Shown here piece by piece: positions 1 through 7,537 of a stretch of 21,215 bases of DNA (the stretch's first letter is position 1; the number at the start of each line of letters is the position of its first letter). This DNA is from RGIG5579 sp045580105 (lineage in GTDB: Bacteria; Bacillota; Clostridia; Oscillospirales; SIG627), in assembly GCA_045580105.1 (NCBI GenBank), contig JAZNNH010000047.1, positions 1 to 21,215 on the forward strand. Reading direction: 5' to 3'. Both the position numbers and the translations under genes were made by a program. Under the pieces are notes generated by a model, which was given only the letters and a program-made list of their open reading frames with translations, did no database searches and was not told where the DNA came from.

Positions 1-471
1 CTTGCGGTCGGAGAAAGCGCCGAGGTGATGTATGAGATCATCGAAACGGTAGAACCGTTTGCACCGAAGGACAAAATCCGTTATCTGATGGGCGTGGGAA
101 CCTGTGAAAACATCATCGAAGCGGTGTGGCGCGGGGTCGATCTGTTTGACTGCGTGATGCCGAGCCGCAACGCCCGTCATGGACATCTGGTCACCTGGGA
201 CGGCATCATCAATCTCAACAACAAACGCTATGAAAAAGACCCGCTTCCCATCGATCCGAAATGCAATTGTCCCGTTTGTCAGCGCTATTCACGTGCTTAC
301 ATCCGCCATTTGCTCAAAGCCAAGGAAGCTCTGGGTCAACGCTTGGCAGTGATGCACAATCTGTATTTTTATAACAACTTGATGGAAGAGATCCGCGCTG
401 CTTTAGATGAAGGCAGATTTGAAGAGTTCCGTAATCAATATTCCAAGACTCTCGGAACGCGGATCAAATAA
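1..471 (+). CDS. tgt: tRNA-guanine transglycosylase, 3' part (partial)
   Basis: This is the C-terminal part of queuine/preQ1 tRNA-ribosyltransferase, which exchanges G34 for a queuosine precursor in tRNAs with a GUN anticodon. The reading frame is already open at base 1, so the gene begins outside the window; the first ATG at 25 is internal. Visible family hallmarks are the MGVGTCENIIEAV stretch, the LFDCVMPSRNARHGH motif (known in the family to hold the nucleophilic Asp and tRNA-binding Arg residues), and the zinc site CNCPVC followed about 25 residues later by a His in MHN. The C-terminus looks complete. The next gene starts 8 bases after the stop, so the two are probably co-transcribed. 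Confidence 0.95.
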   Translation, partial: LAVGESAEVMYEIIETVEPFAPKDKIRYLMGVGTCENIIEAVWRGVDLFDCVMPSRNARHGHLVTWDGIINLNNKRYEKDPLPIDPKCNCPVCQRYSRAYIRHLLKAKEALGQRLAVMHNLYFYNNLMEEIRAALDEGRFEEFRNQYSKTLGTRIK

Positions 472-479
472 GAGGACGA

Positions 480-1634
480 ATGGAAGAAACAATTGAATTG
501 GTTGCCACGTGCCTGTTTGGATTGGAAAAGTTTTTAGGCGAAGAAATTGATGCTCTCGGGTATGAAAGAGTGCAAACCATCGACGGAAGAGTCACGTTCC
601 GTGGTCCGATTTCCGCCGTTGCCAGAGCCAACGTTTTTCTTCGTTTTGCAGAACGGGTTCTGATCAAAATGGGAGAATTTCCCGCAACCGACTTTGAGGC
701 ACTGTTCCAAGGCGTGAAACGCCTTCCGTGGGAGCGTTGGATCGGTCCTGACGATGCATTCCCCGTAAAGGGACATTCGGTTCGAAGCATGCTCAAAAGC
801 ATTCCCGATTGCCAAAGCATCGTCAAAAAGGCAGTGGTGGAACGACTCGGAAAAGAGTACGGCATCACGTGGTTTTCCGAAGAGGGAACTCGTATGCAGA
901 TCGTCTTTTTTATTCTAGGGGATCAGGCGACGCTCATGCTCGATACCTCCGGTGCGCCCTTGTATCAAAGGGGCTACCGAAAGCAGGCAGGCGAAGCCCC
1001 CATTCGCGAAACGCTTGCCGCCGCCCTTTGCCGGATTGCTCGTCCGCGGGAAGACGTCTTGTTTTGGGATCCCTTTTGCGGAAGCGGTACCATCCCGATC
1101 GAAGCGGCGATGATGATGAAAAACATTGCACCCGGTTCGTTCCGTTCCTTTTTGGCAGAATCGTTCTTGGATCTGCCCGAATCCATTTGGACGAGGGCGC
1201 GCGAAGAAGCCGGGGACACAAGAGCGAAAACCTCGTTTCAGGCCTTTGCCAGTGACATTGATCCGAATATGGTCGAGATGGCAAAGGGTAACGCTATGGC
1301 GGCAGGGGTACAGGACTGCATACGCTTGTTCCCCAAAAACGCTTTGGGCGTGGAAACGCAGGGAAGAAAAGGCACCATTGTTTGCAACCCACCCTACGGT
1401 CAGCGCTTGGAAACGGCGCAGGAAGCAAGGAAACTATATTCGGCAATGGGTGCGCATTGGAAAAAACTGGACCGTTGGCAGATTTACGTCATCACCTCGG
1501 ATGAAAACTTCCAGCAGCACTACGGCAGACGCGCAGACAACGTCAGAAAGCTGTATAACGGAATGCTCAAATGCTTCTATTACCAGTTCTATAAGCCGCA
1601 GGACGAAAAAGCATTCAAACAAAAAAAGACCTGA
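480..1634 (+). CDS. THUMP-domain class I rRNA methyltransferase (RlmL/YpsC family)
   Basis: A 384-residue protein of the COG0116 type, an SAM-dependent guanine-N2 methyltransferase of 23S rRNA related to the N-terminal half of E. coli RlmKL and to B. subtilis YpsC. The N-terminal ~150 residues fit a ferredoxin-like plus THUMP RNA-binding region. SAM motif I is DPFCGSGT at about residues 197-204 and the catalytic NPPYGQRL motif starts at residue 303. The ATG at 480 follows AAGAGGA with short spacing and lies 8 bases after tgt, suggesting one RNA-modification operon. Length is normal for the single-domain family. The exact modified nucleotide cannot be read from sequence. The stop codon sits inside the terminator stem at 1622-1654. 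Confidence 0.9.
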   Translation: MEETIELVATCLFGLEKFLGEEIDALGYERVQTIDGRVTFRGPISAVARANVFLRFAERVLIKMGEFPATDFEALFQGVKRLPWERWIGPDDAFPVKGHSVRSMLKSIPDCQSIVKKAVVERLGKEYGITWFSEEGTRMQIVFFILGDQATLMLDTSGAPLYQRGYRKQAGEAPIRETLAAALCRIARPREDVLFWDPFCGSGTIPIEAAMMMKNIAPGSFRSFLAESFLDLPESIWTRAREEAGDTRAKTSFQAFASDIDPNMVEMAKGNAMAAGVQDCIRLFPKNALGVETQGRKGTIVCNPPYGQRLETAQEARKLYSAMGAHWKKLDRWQIYVITSDENFQQHYGRRADNVRKLYNGMLKCFYYQFYKPQDEKAFKQKKT

Positions 1635-1654
1635 CATAAGTTCAGGTCTTTTTT
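1622..1654. terminator. Bidirectional rho-independent terminator
   Basis: A perfect 13-bp inverted repeat (1622-1634 with 1642-1654) has a 7-base loop, an A-tract on the left arm and a T-tract on the right. It lies between the convergent methyltransferase and ABC exporter genes, and the A/T tracts suit termination in both directions. Confidence 0.9.
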
Positions 1655-1664
1655 GCGAAAAAGG

Positions 1665-3410
1665 TCAGATTTCGAATTCTTCCGCAATCGGGTCAACGTC
1701 GTCGCGAAACTGTTGTTCGTACAGCCGCTTGTACATGCCGCCCAGCTCCAAAAGCGCTTCGTGGGTTCCTTGCTCGATGATTTTGCCGCTGGAAATAACG
1801 GCGATCTCGTCGGCGTTTTTGATGGTGGAAAGACGATGCGCAACCACAAGCGTGGTTCTGCCGCGGCAAAGCTCGTCCAGAGCCCTTTGAATGAGAATTT
1901 CCGTGGTGTTATCCAAGGCACTGGTGGCTTCGTCCAAAATGAGAATGGGAGGATCTTTTAAGAAGACGCGGGCAATGCAAAGACGTTGCTTTTGACCGCC
2001 GGAAAGGCGCACGCCCCTCTCTCCGATGACGGTTTCATACCCTTCGGGAAGGGATGTGATAAAGTCGTGGATGTTGGCACGCTTGGCCGCCTGAATCACT
2101 TCATCCTCGGTCGCATCCAATTTGCCGTAAAGAATATTTTCGCGAATGGAGGCGTTAAATAAATATACGTCCTGCTGCACGATCCCGATGTTTTCCCGAA
2201 CCGATTTGCGCGTCAGGTGCGAGAGATTTTTTCCGTCCAGCAGAATCTTTCCTTCTCGGATGGGATAGAAATTGGGAATCAGATGGCAGAGCGTGGTTTT
2301 TCCGCCGCCGCTGGGACCGACCAAAGCAAAGGTCTTTCCTTTTTCAATTTTCAAATCCACGCAGCGAAGCACGTCCGGACTTTCGTCATATCCGCTGACC
2401 ACACCGCAAAATTCGATCTCGCCTTCCAATTTTCCGGCGTCGCGCGCCTGCGGAAGATCGGTTTCCGGATCGGTATCCAGAATCGCCAAGAAACGTTCAA
2501 AGCCGGCAACGCCGTCTTGGAACTGCTCCATAAAACGAATGAGGGTGTTGACCGGATTCAAAAACAAACCGATGGATACAATAAAGGCAGAGTAATCGGC
2601 AAAATTGATCTGTCCGCTGTAGAGGAAAATACCGCCGGCGATGAGGATTACTACGTTGAAAATATCCGTAATAAAGCTGGTGGAGGAGTGGAAGGTTGCC
2701 ATTGCCTTGTAAGCATCTTTGCTGGAGGTGACGAAGGAGAGGTTGCCCTCCTCGAATTTTTCCTGTTCTTTTTGGGCGTTGGTAAATGCCTTCGTCACGC
2801 GAATGCCGGCAATGCTGCTTTGCAGAGAACCGTTGATTTTTGCCATTGCCTCTCGGTTTCTTTGAAACGCGCTGCGCATTTTCGAGCGGGTAAAGCAGGA
2901 TACCAAAACCAAAAGCGGGACGCACAAAAAGACGATGATCGAAAGACGCCAGTCAATGGTGGAAAGATAGGTAAATGAAATCAGAATGGAAATGGAACAA
3001 ATGACAAGGTTTTCCGGGCCGTGATGAGCAAGCTCCGTAACGTCCTTCAAATCGTTTGTCAGTCGGGACATAATCTTTCCCGTTTCGTTTGCGTCAAAAA
3101 AGGAAAAGGGAAGCTTTTCTAAATGGGCAAATAAATCACTTCGCATCTGTGATTGCATTTTCACGCCCATCACGTGTCCTTGATACTGAATGAAAAAGTT
3201 CAGCAGCATTCTGACTGCGTACAAAGTCAAAAGAACAAGTCCGAAGAGAACAATGTGTTTCCACTTTTGGTTCGGGATCAGATCGTTGAGCATAAATCGC
3301 GTCACGATCGGATATACGATACCGATCATGGAAACCAAAAGGGAAGCTAACATATCAAGGAAAAAGAGTGTTTTGTGGGGTTTGTAATAGGCAAAAAATC
3401 GTTTTAACAT
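1665..3410 (-). CDS. ABC exporter half-transporter (fused permease and ATPase)
   Basis: A 581-residue type IV ABC exporter subunit: an N-terminal membrane domain with about six helices (residues ~1-310) and a C-terminal nucleotide-binding domain. Visible motifs are Walker A GPSGGGKTT (365-373), a Q-loop in NIGIVQQDVYLF, signature LSGGQ (469-473), Walker B LILDEATSALD with D493/E494, and the switch His at 525 in VAHRLST. Length is standard for homodimeric exporters or one half of a heterodimer. Substrate cannot be predicted; lipids, peptides or drugs are typical for the family. The ATG at 3410 follows an AAAGGA site. The Apt-like gene lies 48 bases upstream on the same strand, so the two may share the promoter at 4058-4086. 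Confidence 0.93.
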   Translation of the reverse strand: MLKRFFAYYKPHKTLFFLDMLASLLVSMIGIVYPIVTRFMLNDLIPNQKWKHIVLFGLVLLTLYAVRMLLNFFIQYQGHVMGVKMQSQMRSDLFAHLEKLPFSFFDANETGKIMSRLTNDLKDVTELAHHGPENLVICSISILISFTYLSTIDWRLSIIVFLCVPLLVLVSCFTRSKMRSAFQRNREAMAKINGSLQSSIAGIRVTKAFTNAQKEQEKFEEGNLSFVTSSKDAYKAMATFHSSTSFITDIFNVVILIAGGIFLYSGQINFADYSAFIVSIGLFLNPVNTLIRFMEQFQDGVAGFERFLAILDTDPETDLPQARDAGKLEGEIEFCGVVSGYDESPDVLRCVDLKIEKGKTFALVGPSGGGKTTLCHLIPNFYPIREGKILLDGKNLSHLTRKSVRENIGIVQQDVYLFNASIRENILYGKLDATEDEVIQAAKRANIHDFITSLPEGYETVIGERGVRLSGGQKQRLCIARVFLKDPPILILDEATSALDNTTEILIQRALDELCRGRTTLVVAHRLSTIKNADEIAVISSGKIIEQGTHEALLELGGMYKRLYEQQFRDDVDPIAEEFEI

Positions 3411-3428
3411 ATCGGTCCTTTCCGAGAA

Positions 3429-3446
3429 TGCCCGAAAAAGCGGGCA
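3429..3446 (-). other. Small intergenic hairpin
   Basis: TGCCCG and CGGGCA (6 bp, 6-base loop) form a small hairpin between the phosphoribosyltransferase stop and the exporter start. There is no U-run after it, so it is probably not a full terminator. It may stabilise or process the two-gene transcript. Confidence 0.35.
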
Positions 3447-3458
3447 ATGAACACATTT

Positions 3459-4022
3459 TTAAGCGAGCAGATTTCCTTCTCCGTCAAAGAGGGGCAGCTT
3501 TTCCAAATACACAATGTCCTCTCGCTTTTGCGCGTCACCCTCGGCTAAAATGGCACATCTTCCGGAAACGGTACCGCCGGCTTTTTCGACCAAAACCTCC
3601 AAAGCGCGAAGCGATTCTCCGGTCGAAATGACGTCGTCTACCAAAAGAATCTTTTTGCCCTTCATCAATTCGGCATCTGCCGTGTCCAAATAAAGGGTTT
3701 GCTCTTTTGCGGTCGTAATGGATTTTACCTTGACCTCCATCACGCCGGTCATATAGAGCTTGGGTGCTTTTCTGGCAAGGAAATATTTTTTTGCACCCGA
3801 AAGGCGCGCCATATCACAAATCAGCGGAATTCCTTTGGCTTCCGCCGTCAGCATATAGTCGTATTCATAGGGAATTTTTTGCAAAAGAGCAGAAGCGGCG
3901 GCTTCTGTTAATTCCGGATCTCCGAAAATGACAAATCCGGCAATGGAAAGAGAATCATTGACTTTGCAAATGGGAAGATCGCGTTCGACTCCCGCTATGG
4001 TCATGTGATGATAACGTTGCAT
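3459..4022 (-). CDS. Phosphoribosyltransferase, adenine phosphoribosyltransferase-like
   Basis: A 187-residue type I phosphoribosyltransferase. The PRPP-binding loop ILLVDDVISTGES (about residues 125-137) is clear, with the acidic pair D129/D130. Overall order resembles Apt: a substrate-facing N-terminal region, a segment beginning AEAKGIPLICDMA in the place of the usual family motif, then a central ARKAPKLY stretch. Apt salvages adenine to AMP using PRPP, but this branch of clostridial proteins is divergent and the base specificity is uncertain (xanthine or another purine is possible). The ATG at 4022 has GGAG about nine bases upstream, and a consensus promoter lies at 4058-4086. Confidence 0.82.
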   Translation of the reverse strand: MQRYHHMTIAGVERDLPICKVNDSLSIAGFVIFGDPELTEAAASALLQKIPYEYDYMLTAEAKGIPLICDMARLSGAKKYFLARKAPKLYMTGVMEVKVKSITTAKEQTLYLDTADAELMKGKKILLVDDVISTGESLRALEVLVEKAGGTVSGRCAILAEGDAQKREDIVYLEKLPLFDGEGNLLA

Positions 4023-4057
4023 CGTTTTACTCCGTTTTCTTTTTTATTACGAATATG

Positions 4058-4086
4058 ATTATACCCTTGCCAAGTACCCTCGTCAA
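4058..4086 (-). promoter_or_regulatory. Sigma-A promoter of the phosphoribosyltransferase/ABC exporter unit
   Basis: Read on the minus strand, TTGACG (4086-4081), a 17-base spacer and TATAAT (4063-4058) lie 35 bases before the phosphoribosyltransferase start. Match to the housekeeping consensus is 11 of 12 bases. Confidence 0.85.
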
Positions 4087-4128
4087 GGGAAGAGGGGAGG
4101 AAAAAATAAAAAAATCAAGAGAAAATCA

Positions 4129-4157
4129 TTGACATTGTGATCGCAAACTGATAACAT
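4129..4157 (+). promoter_or_regulatory. Sigma-A promoter of the hemolysin III gene
   Basis: TTGACA (4129-4134), a 17-base spacer and TAACAT (4152-4157) lie 35 bases before the TTG start at 4193. It is divergent from the minus-strand promoter whose -35 box ends at 4086, so the two transcription units are read apart from a 170-base gap. Confidence 0.75.
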
Positions 4158-4192
4158 AGTAATCGAAACCAGATGAAGAGGAGAACAAAACT

Positions 4193-4858
4193 TTGAGAAA
4201 CAAAATTACTTTGCCGCCTTACACGAGAGGGGAAGAAATCTGCAATATGGTAACGCATATCGTGGGCGGTGCATTCGGAATCATCGCATTGCTGTTTTGC
4301 GTGGTCCGTTCCGCTTTTCACGAAGACCTGTGGGGTGTTGTATCTTCTTGCATCTACGGCTCGTCCATTACGCTCCTTTTCACGATGTCAAGCTTATACC
4401 ACGGACTGATTCCCGTCAAAGCCAAAAAGGTGTTTCGTGTCATTGACCATTGTACGATTTATCTTCTCATAGCTGGGACGTATACTCCCATCGTTTTGGT
4501 TGCCATTCGCCCCGTCTCGCCCGCCACCGCTTGGCTGATTTTTACCATCGTTTGGATTTCGGCGCTGGTTGCCATTGTCCTCACAGCAATCGACATGCAC
4601 AAGTTTCGCGTCTTTTCCATGGTGGCGTATCTTGCGATGGGGTGGTGTGTTTTACTGTGCATCAAAACCGCGCTTTTGGCGGTCGGTGTCCCGGGTATGC
4701 TTCTGATCTTCATCGGCGGTGTTCTGTATACGATCGGGGCTGTTCTTTACGGGATCGGAAAAAAGAAACACGTTTTATACATCCATTCCGTTTTTCACGT
4801 GTTCGTGCTGTTTGCCTGCATTCTTCATTTCTTTGCCATTTACTGCTATATTCTTTAA
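4193..4858 (+). CDS. Hemolysin III family (PAQR) membrane protein
   Basis: A 221-residue, seven-helix membrane protein of the HlyIII/YqfA branch of the PAQR superfamily. Three zinc-site features are visible: Ser plus H70 in MSSLYHG, D85 in RVIDHCTIY, and H198-xxx-H202 in the last helix (HSVFH). Related PAQR members are zinc-dependent hydrolases such as ceramidases; bacterial HlyIII roles are poorly defined, and haemolysis is a historic name. The start is a TTG at 4193, supported by an AAGAGGAG site at 4176-4183 with 9-base spacing; no in-frame ATG in the right place exists. It ends just before a bidirectional terminator and forms its own transcription unit. Confidence 0.92.
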   Translation: MRNKITLPPYTRGEEICNMVTHIVGGAFGIIALLFCVVRSAFHEDLWGVVSSCIYGSSITLLFTMSSLYHGLIPVKAKKVFRVIDHCTIYLLIAGTYTPIVLVAIRPVSPATAWLIFTIVWISALVAIVLTAIDMHKFRVFSMVAYLAMGWCVLLCIKTALLAVGVPGMLLIFIGGVLYTIGAVLYGIGKKKHVLYIHSVFHVFVLFACILHFFAIYCYIL

Positions 4859-4868
4859 AGAATCAAAC

Positions 4869-4902
4869 AAAAAAAGAACCGCAACGTTGCGGTTCTTTTT
4901 TT
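4869..4902. terminator. Bidirectional rho-independent terminator
   Basis: A continuous 34-base palindrome (GAACCGCAAC with GTTGCGGTTC, flanked by A7 and T7) lies between the convergent hemolysin III and ROK-like genes. It can terminate both. Confidence 0.9.
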
Positions 4903-4904
4903 CG

Positions 4905-6281
4905 TTATTTGATTTTCGGGAGTCCTGCTGCCGCTACACTCTGACCGACTCTGCGACTGTTTTCGTCGGGCAATGCGAGGTTGATGGCAAGCTCGGGATA
5001 TTCTTCGCGAAGGACCTTGCGGCAGGACCCAATAAGTGCGTCGCCGCCCTTTCCGCTGGTCACTCTGCCCAAAAGAAGCAGGTGGCGGATGTGATAGGTC
5101 TGAGCGTACAGGGGAAGGGTGTGTCCGAGGTAAGTACCGATCGAACGGTAAATATCGAGCGCCTTTTCGTTGCCCAGATCCACCTGTTCCTGAACGACCT
5201 TGAGTTTTTCCGCAGGGGAAAGATTCTCATCCAGTTCAATGCCGGCAAAGGGGGCAAGCTTGATCACGCCGTCTTGAGAAAAGTATTTGACACCGCATCC
5301 GATATCGCCGCTCCACTCGTCTTCCATCGCGTCGGGATTGGCATCGATGGGAGTGAATGCCAGCTCGTTCAACCAGCCGGTGATGTTACCTTTTTCGTCC
5401 ACGTAGCCGCCTGCTTGGCTGGTTCCCATGGAAATGCCGAGAACTGAGTTATCATTCAGCTCCATAGCACCTGCCAGAGCCGTTACGTCACCGTCGTTGG
5501 CAACCAAAAGCGGAACGTCTCCGATCTCTTTTCCTGCACGCAGATAAATATCTTTGATCTTCGCGTTGAAATCCTCGGGGGAAACCTTAAGGAAAAGGGA
5601 AGCGAGCATGGTTCTGTTATCCACGTAAATACCGGCAGAGCTGATGCCGATGGCATCCACGCGCGGCATTTTGGAGGCGGCGGTGCGCAGGGATTCTACG
5701 ATGCCGTCAAAGTGATACTGGGGATCGGAATTGATCTTGGGGAACCAAACAACCTCTTCCGAATAAACGACTTTTCCGTCCACCACGGCACTGACCTTGC
5801 GGTCGCTTCCGCCGGCGTCAAAACCGATGCGGCAACCGTCGAGGTGACCGCCGCAGGGCTGGGATTCGTCTTTCTCTTCGGGTTTTTCACAGTAGGGAAG
5901 GAGTTTAACACAAAATTCGGATTCATATACGTCTGCCATGGTCATGAAGTCGAATTTTCTGGCACCGTCGGCAGCGTACTGTGCTTTGATATATTCGTAA
6001 ATTTCCTTGCTTCCGCAAATCGTAACTTCAAAGCCACCCTTTGCCCACAAAAGGAATTTTACCTTTCTTTCAATGTAGTAGCAGTCTGCCTCAAGGTGTG
6101 CGGCGTCCCCATGAATGAAGGTGTCGATGACGGCAATTTTCCCGTCGTTACGACGAATGGCAATGGCGATATGTTCCTTTGCTCCCTTCAAATATTCCTG
6201 TTCCCAGCGGTAAAGGGGAAGAAAGCCGGGGTCGAGAACGGGTTTGTTTTTCAGTTCGACGGAAATGTTGAAACGCTCCAT
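4905..6281 (-). CDS. ROK-like sugar kinase with N-terminal extension
   Basis: A 458-residue ASKHA-fold protein most like the ROK sugar kinases. The phosphate-1 loop GFDAGGSDRKV appears only after about 150 residues; ordinary ROK kinases (about 300 residues) start with it. VANDGDVTAL matches the catalytic-Asp region (usually NDAN) and SMGTSQAGGY the second glycine loop. The usual ExGH and CxCGxxGC zinc motifs are not recognisable: NELAFTPID and SGDIGCGVKYFSQ stand in their places. Its ATG overlaps the nagA stop (TAATG), so translation is coupled to nagA. Phosphorylation of GlcNAc or another amino sugar, or a regulatory role, is inferred from this neighbour. The N-terminal part is unrecognised. 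Kinase activity is plausible but unproven. Confidence 0.8.
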   Translation of the reverse strand: MERFNISVELKNKPVLDPGFLPLYRWEQEYLKGAKEHIAIAIRRNDGKIAVIDTFIHGDAAHLEADCYYIERKVKFLLWAKGGFEVTICGSKEIYEYIKAQYAADGARKFDFMTMADVYESEFCVKLLPYCEKPEEKDESQPCGGHLDGCRIGFDAGGSDRKVSAVVDGKVVYSEEVVWFPKINSDPQYHFDGIVESLRTAASKMPRVDAIGISSAGIYVDNRTMLASLFLKVSPEDFNAKIKDIYLRAGKEIGDVPLLVANDGDVTALAGAMELNDNSVLGISMGTSQAGGYVDEKGNITGWLNELAFTPIDANPDAMEDEWSGDIGCGVKYFSQDGVIKLAPFAGIELDENLSPAEKLKVVQEQVDLGNEKALDIYRSIGTYLGHTLPLYAQTYHIRHLLLLGRVTSGKGGDALIGSCRKVLREEYPELAINLALPDENSRRVGQSVAAAGLPKIK

Positions 6282-7360
6282 TATTGATACCTCTCTCCGG
6301 AGATGATGACGTCATCGATCTCCATATTTTCTCCAATGATTAACAGGTCGGCATCAAAGCCCTCTTTGATCTGACCCTTGTTCAACCCCAGCAGGGTTGC
6401 GGGGGTTTTGGTAGCCATTTTGACTGCTTCATCAAAATCAATGCCCATGTTCACCGCGCATTTGACACAGTGCCAAAGAGTGGAACCGCTGCCGGCTAAA
6501 GTGTCCTGTCCGTCCAGATAAACCGCGCCGTCGCGCACCTTAACCGGAATGCCGCCGGATTCGGAAACCGTTCCCTCGGGAAGACCTGCGGGACGGATGG
6601 CATCGCTGATGAGGGTGAGGCGGTCACTGCCGAACAGCTTCAGTGCGGCAAGAATGCTTGCTTTGTGAATGTGAACGCCGTCGCAAATGATCTGCGCCCA
6701 AATTCCTTTTTCTGAAGCCGCACCGATCGGACCGGGCTTGCGGTGATGCAGGGGCTGCATAGCGTTGAAGGTGTGGGTCAGACACTTCGCACCGTTTTCG
6801 ATTGCTTCGATGGCGGTGTCGTAATCGGTATCGGTGTGGCCCAAAGAGGCGATGACTCCGTCGGCGGAAATGCGACGGATAAATTCCATACTTCCGGGCT
6901 GTTCGGGGGCGATGGTGATCATTTTCACCTTGCCAAAGCGGCAGAATTCTTCATAGTCGGGAGCTTTGATATAGTCTTCGTTTTGTGCTCCTTTATATTT
7001 GGGGGAGATATACGGACCTTCCAAATGGAAGCCGGCGATTTGCGTGCCGGGAAAGTCAGTTTTCCTGTGGGTTACTTCCACCAAGGTTTCGGTATCCATT
7101 GTCATGGTCGTGGGAAGCCAAGTGGTGGTTCCTTTTTTGGCAAGAAAATCGCACATCGGTTCGAAATTTCCGTCCAATGCATCCATTCCGATGCAGCCGT
7201 GGGCGTGCACCTCGATCATTCCGGGGACAACTCGTCTTCCGTCGGCATCGATCCCGCTCAGACCTTTTTCTTGGTTGATGGATTGAATGCGCCCGTTTTC
7301 CATGACGATGTTGCAAATCTTACCTTGGACAAGAGCGTTTGTAATAACAGTTTTACTCAT
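6281..7360 (-). CDS. nagA: N-acetylglucosamine-6-phosphate deacetylase
   Basis: A 359-residue amidohydrolase that removes acetate from GlcNAc-6-phosphate, giving glucosamine-6-phosphate for glycolysis or wall synthesis. Visible motifs are H52/H54 in EVHAHG, the metal-binding Glu in HLEGPYISPKYKGAQ (about E114), H174 in SLGHTDTDY, H196 in THTFNAMQPLHHR, H230 in CDGVHIHKA and the catalytic D253 in LISDAIRPAG. The frame is open upstream to 7438, but MSKTVITNALVQ at 7360 is the better start: it has a GAAAGGG site and the usual family N-terminus, and the promoter at 7395-7423 lies inside the longer version. It is the first gene of an operon with the ROK-like kinase. No nagB is in the window. Confidence 0.95.
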   Translation of the reverse strand: MSKTVITNALVQGKICNIVMENGRIQSINQEKGLSGIDADGRRVVPGMIEVHAHGCIGMDALDGNFEPMCDFLAKKGTTTWLPTTMTMDTETLVEVTHRKTDFPGTQIAGFHLEGPYISPKYKGAQNEDYIKAPDYEEFCRFGKVKMITIAPEQPGSMEFIRRISADGVIASLGHTDTDYDTAIEAIENGAKCLTHTFNAMQPLHHRKPGPIGAASEKGIWAQIICDGVHIHKASILAALKLFGSDRLTLISDAIRPAGLPEGTVSESGGIPVKVRDGAVYLDGQDTLAGSGSTLWHCVKCAVNMGIDFDEAVKMATKTPATLLGLNKGQIKEGFDADLLIIGENMEIDDVIISGERYQ

Positions 7361-7394
7361 CGGCAAAACCCTTTCTTTCAAAATTGATATTTGC

Positions 7395-7423
7395 ATTATA
7401 CCATATATTTTCGGCTTTGAAAA
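7395..7423 (-). promoter_or_regulatory. nagA promoter with extended -10
   Basis: On the minus strand, TGGTATAAT (the -10 hexamer is 7400-7395) gives an extended -10. A weaker -35, TTTTCA (7423-7418), is 17 bases away. It lies 35 bases before the chosen nagA start. Confidence 0.8.
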
Positions 7424-7457
7424 GCATATCTTTTCCAATTTTAAGATTTAAATTTAC

Positions 7458-7473
7458 ATTTTTCAGTAAAAAT
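7458..7473. promoter_or_regulatory. Inverted repeat between the nagA and AraC promoters (possible operator)
   Basis: ATTTTT-CAGT-AAAAAT is a 6-bp inverted repeat centred between the two divergent promoters, just outside the AraC-gene -35 box. A second, wider pair, CAATTTT (7436-7442) and AAAATTG (7469-7475), overlaps it. The position suits a shared control site, but the region is AT-rich and chance is possible. Confidence 0.35.
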
Positions 7474-7478
7474 TGATC

Positions 7479-7507
7479 TTGATTTTTTTCTTCAAATAGG
7501 GTATTCT
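7479..7507 (+). promoter_or_regulatory. Promoter of the AraC-family regulator gene
   Basis: TTGATT (7479-7484), a 17-base spacer and TATTCT (7502-7507) lie 30 bases before the GTG start at 7538. It is divergent from the nagA promoter. Confidence 0.7.
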
Positions 7508-7537
7508 ATCAGTGATCGTTGAGGAAGGAGATGTCTT

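Noticed and set aside
4173..4196. A seven-codon ATG frame overlapping the TTG start of the hemolysin III gene
   Set aside because: It has no ribosome site of its own, and its sequence is the Shine-Dalgarno of the real gene; most likely chance.
6281..7438. Longer nagA start at 7438
   Set aside because: The extra 26 residues would be read from the promoter region, lack a ribosome site and do not resemble the nagA family N-terminus; 7360 is preferred.
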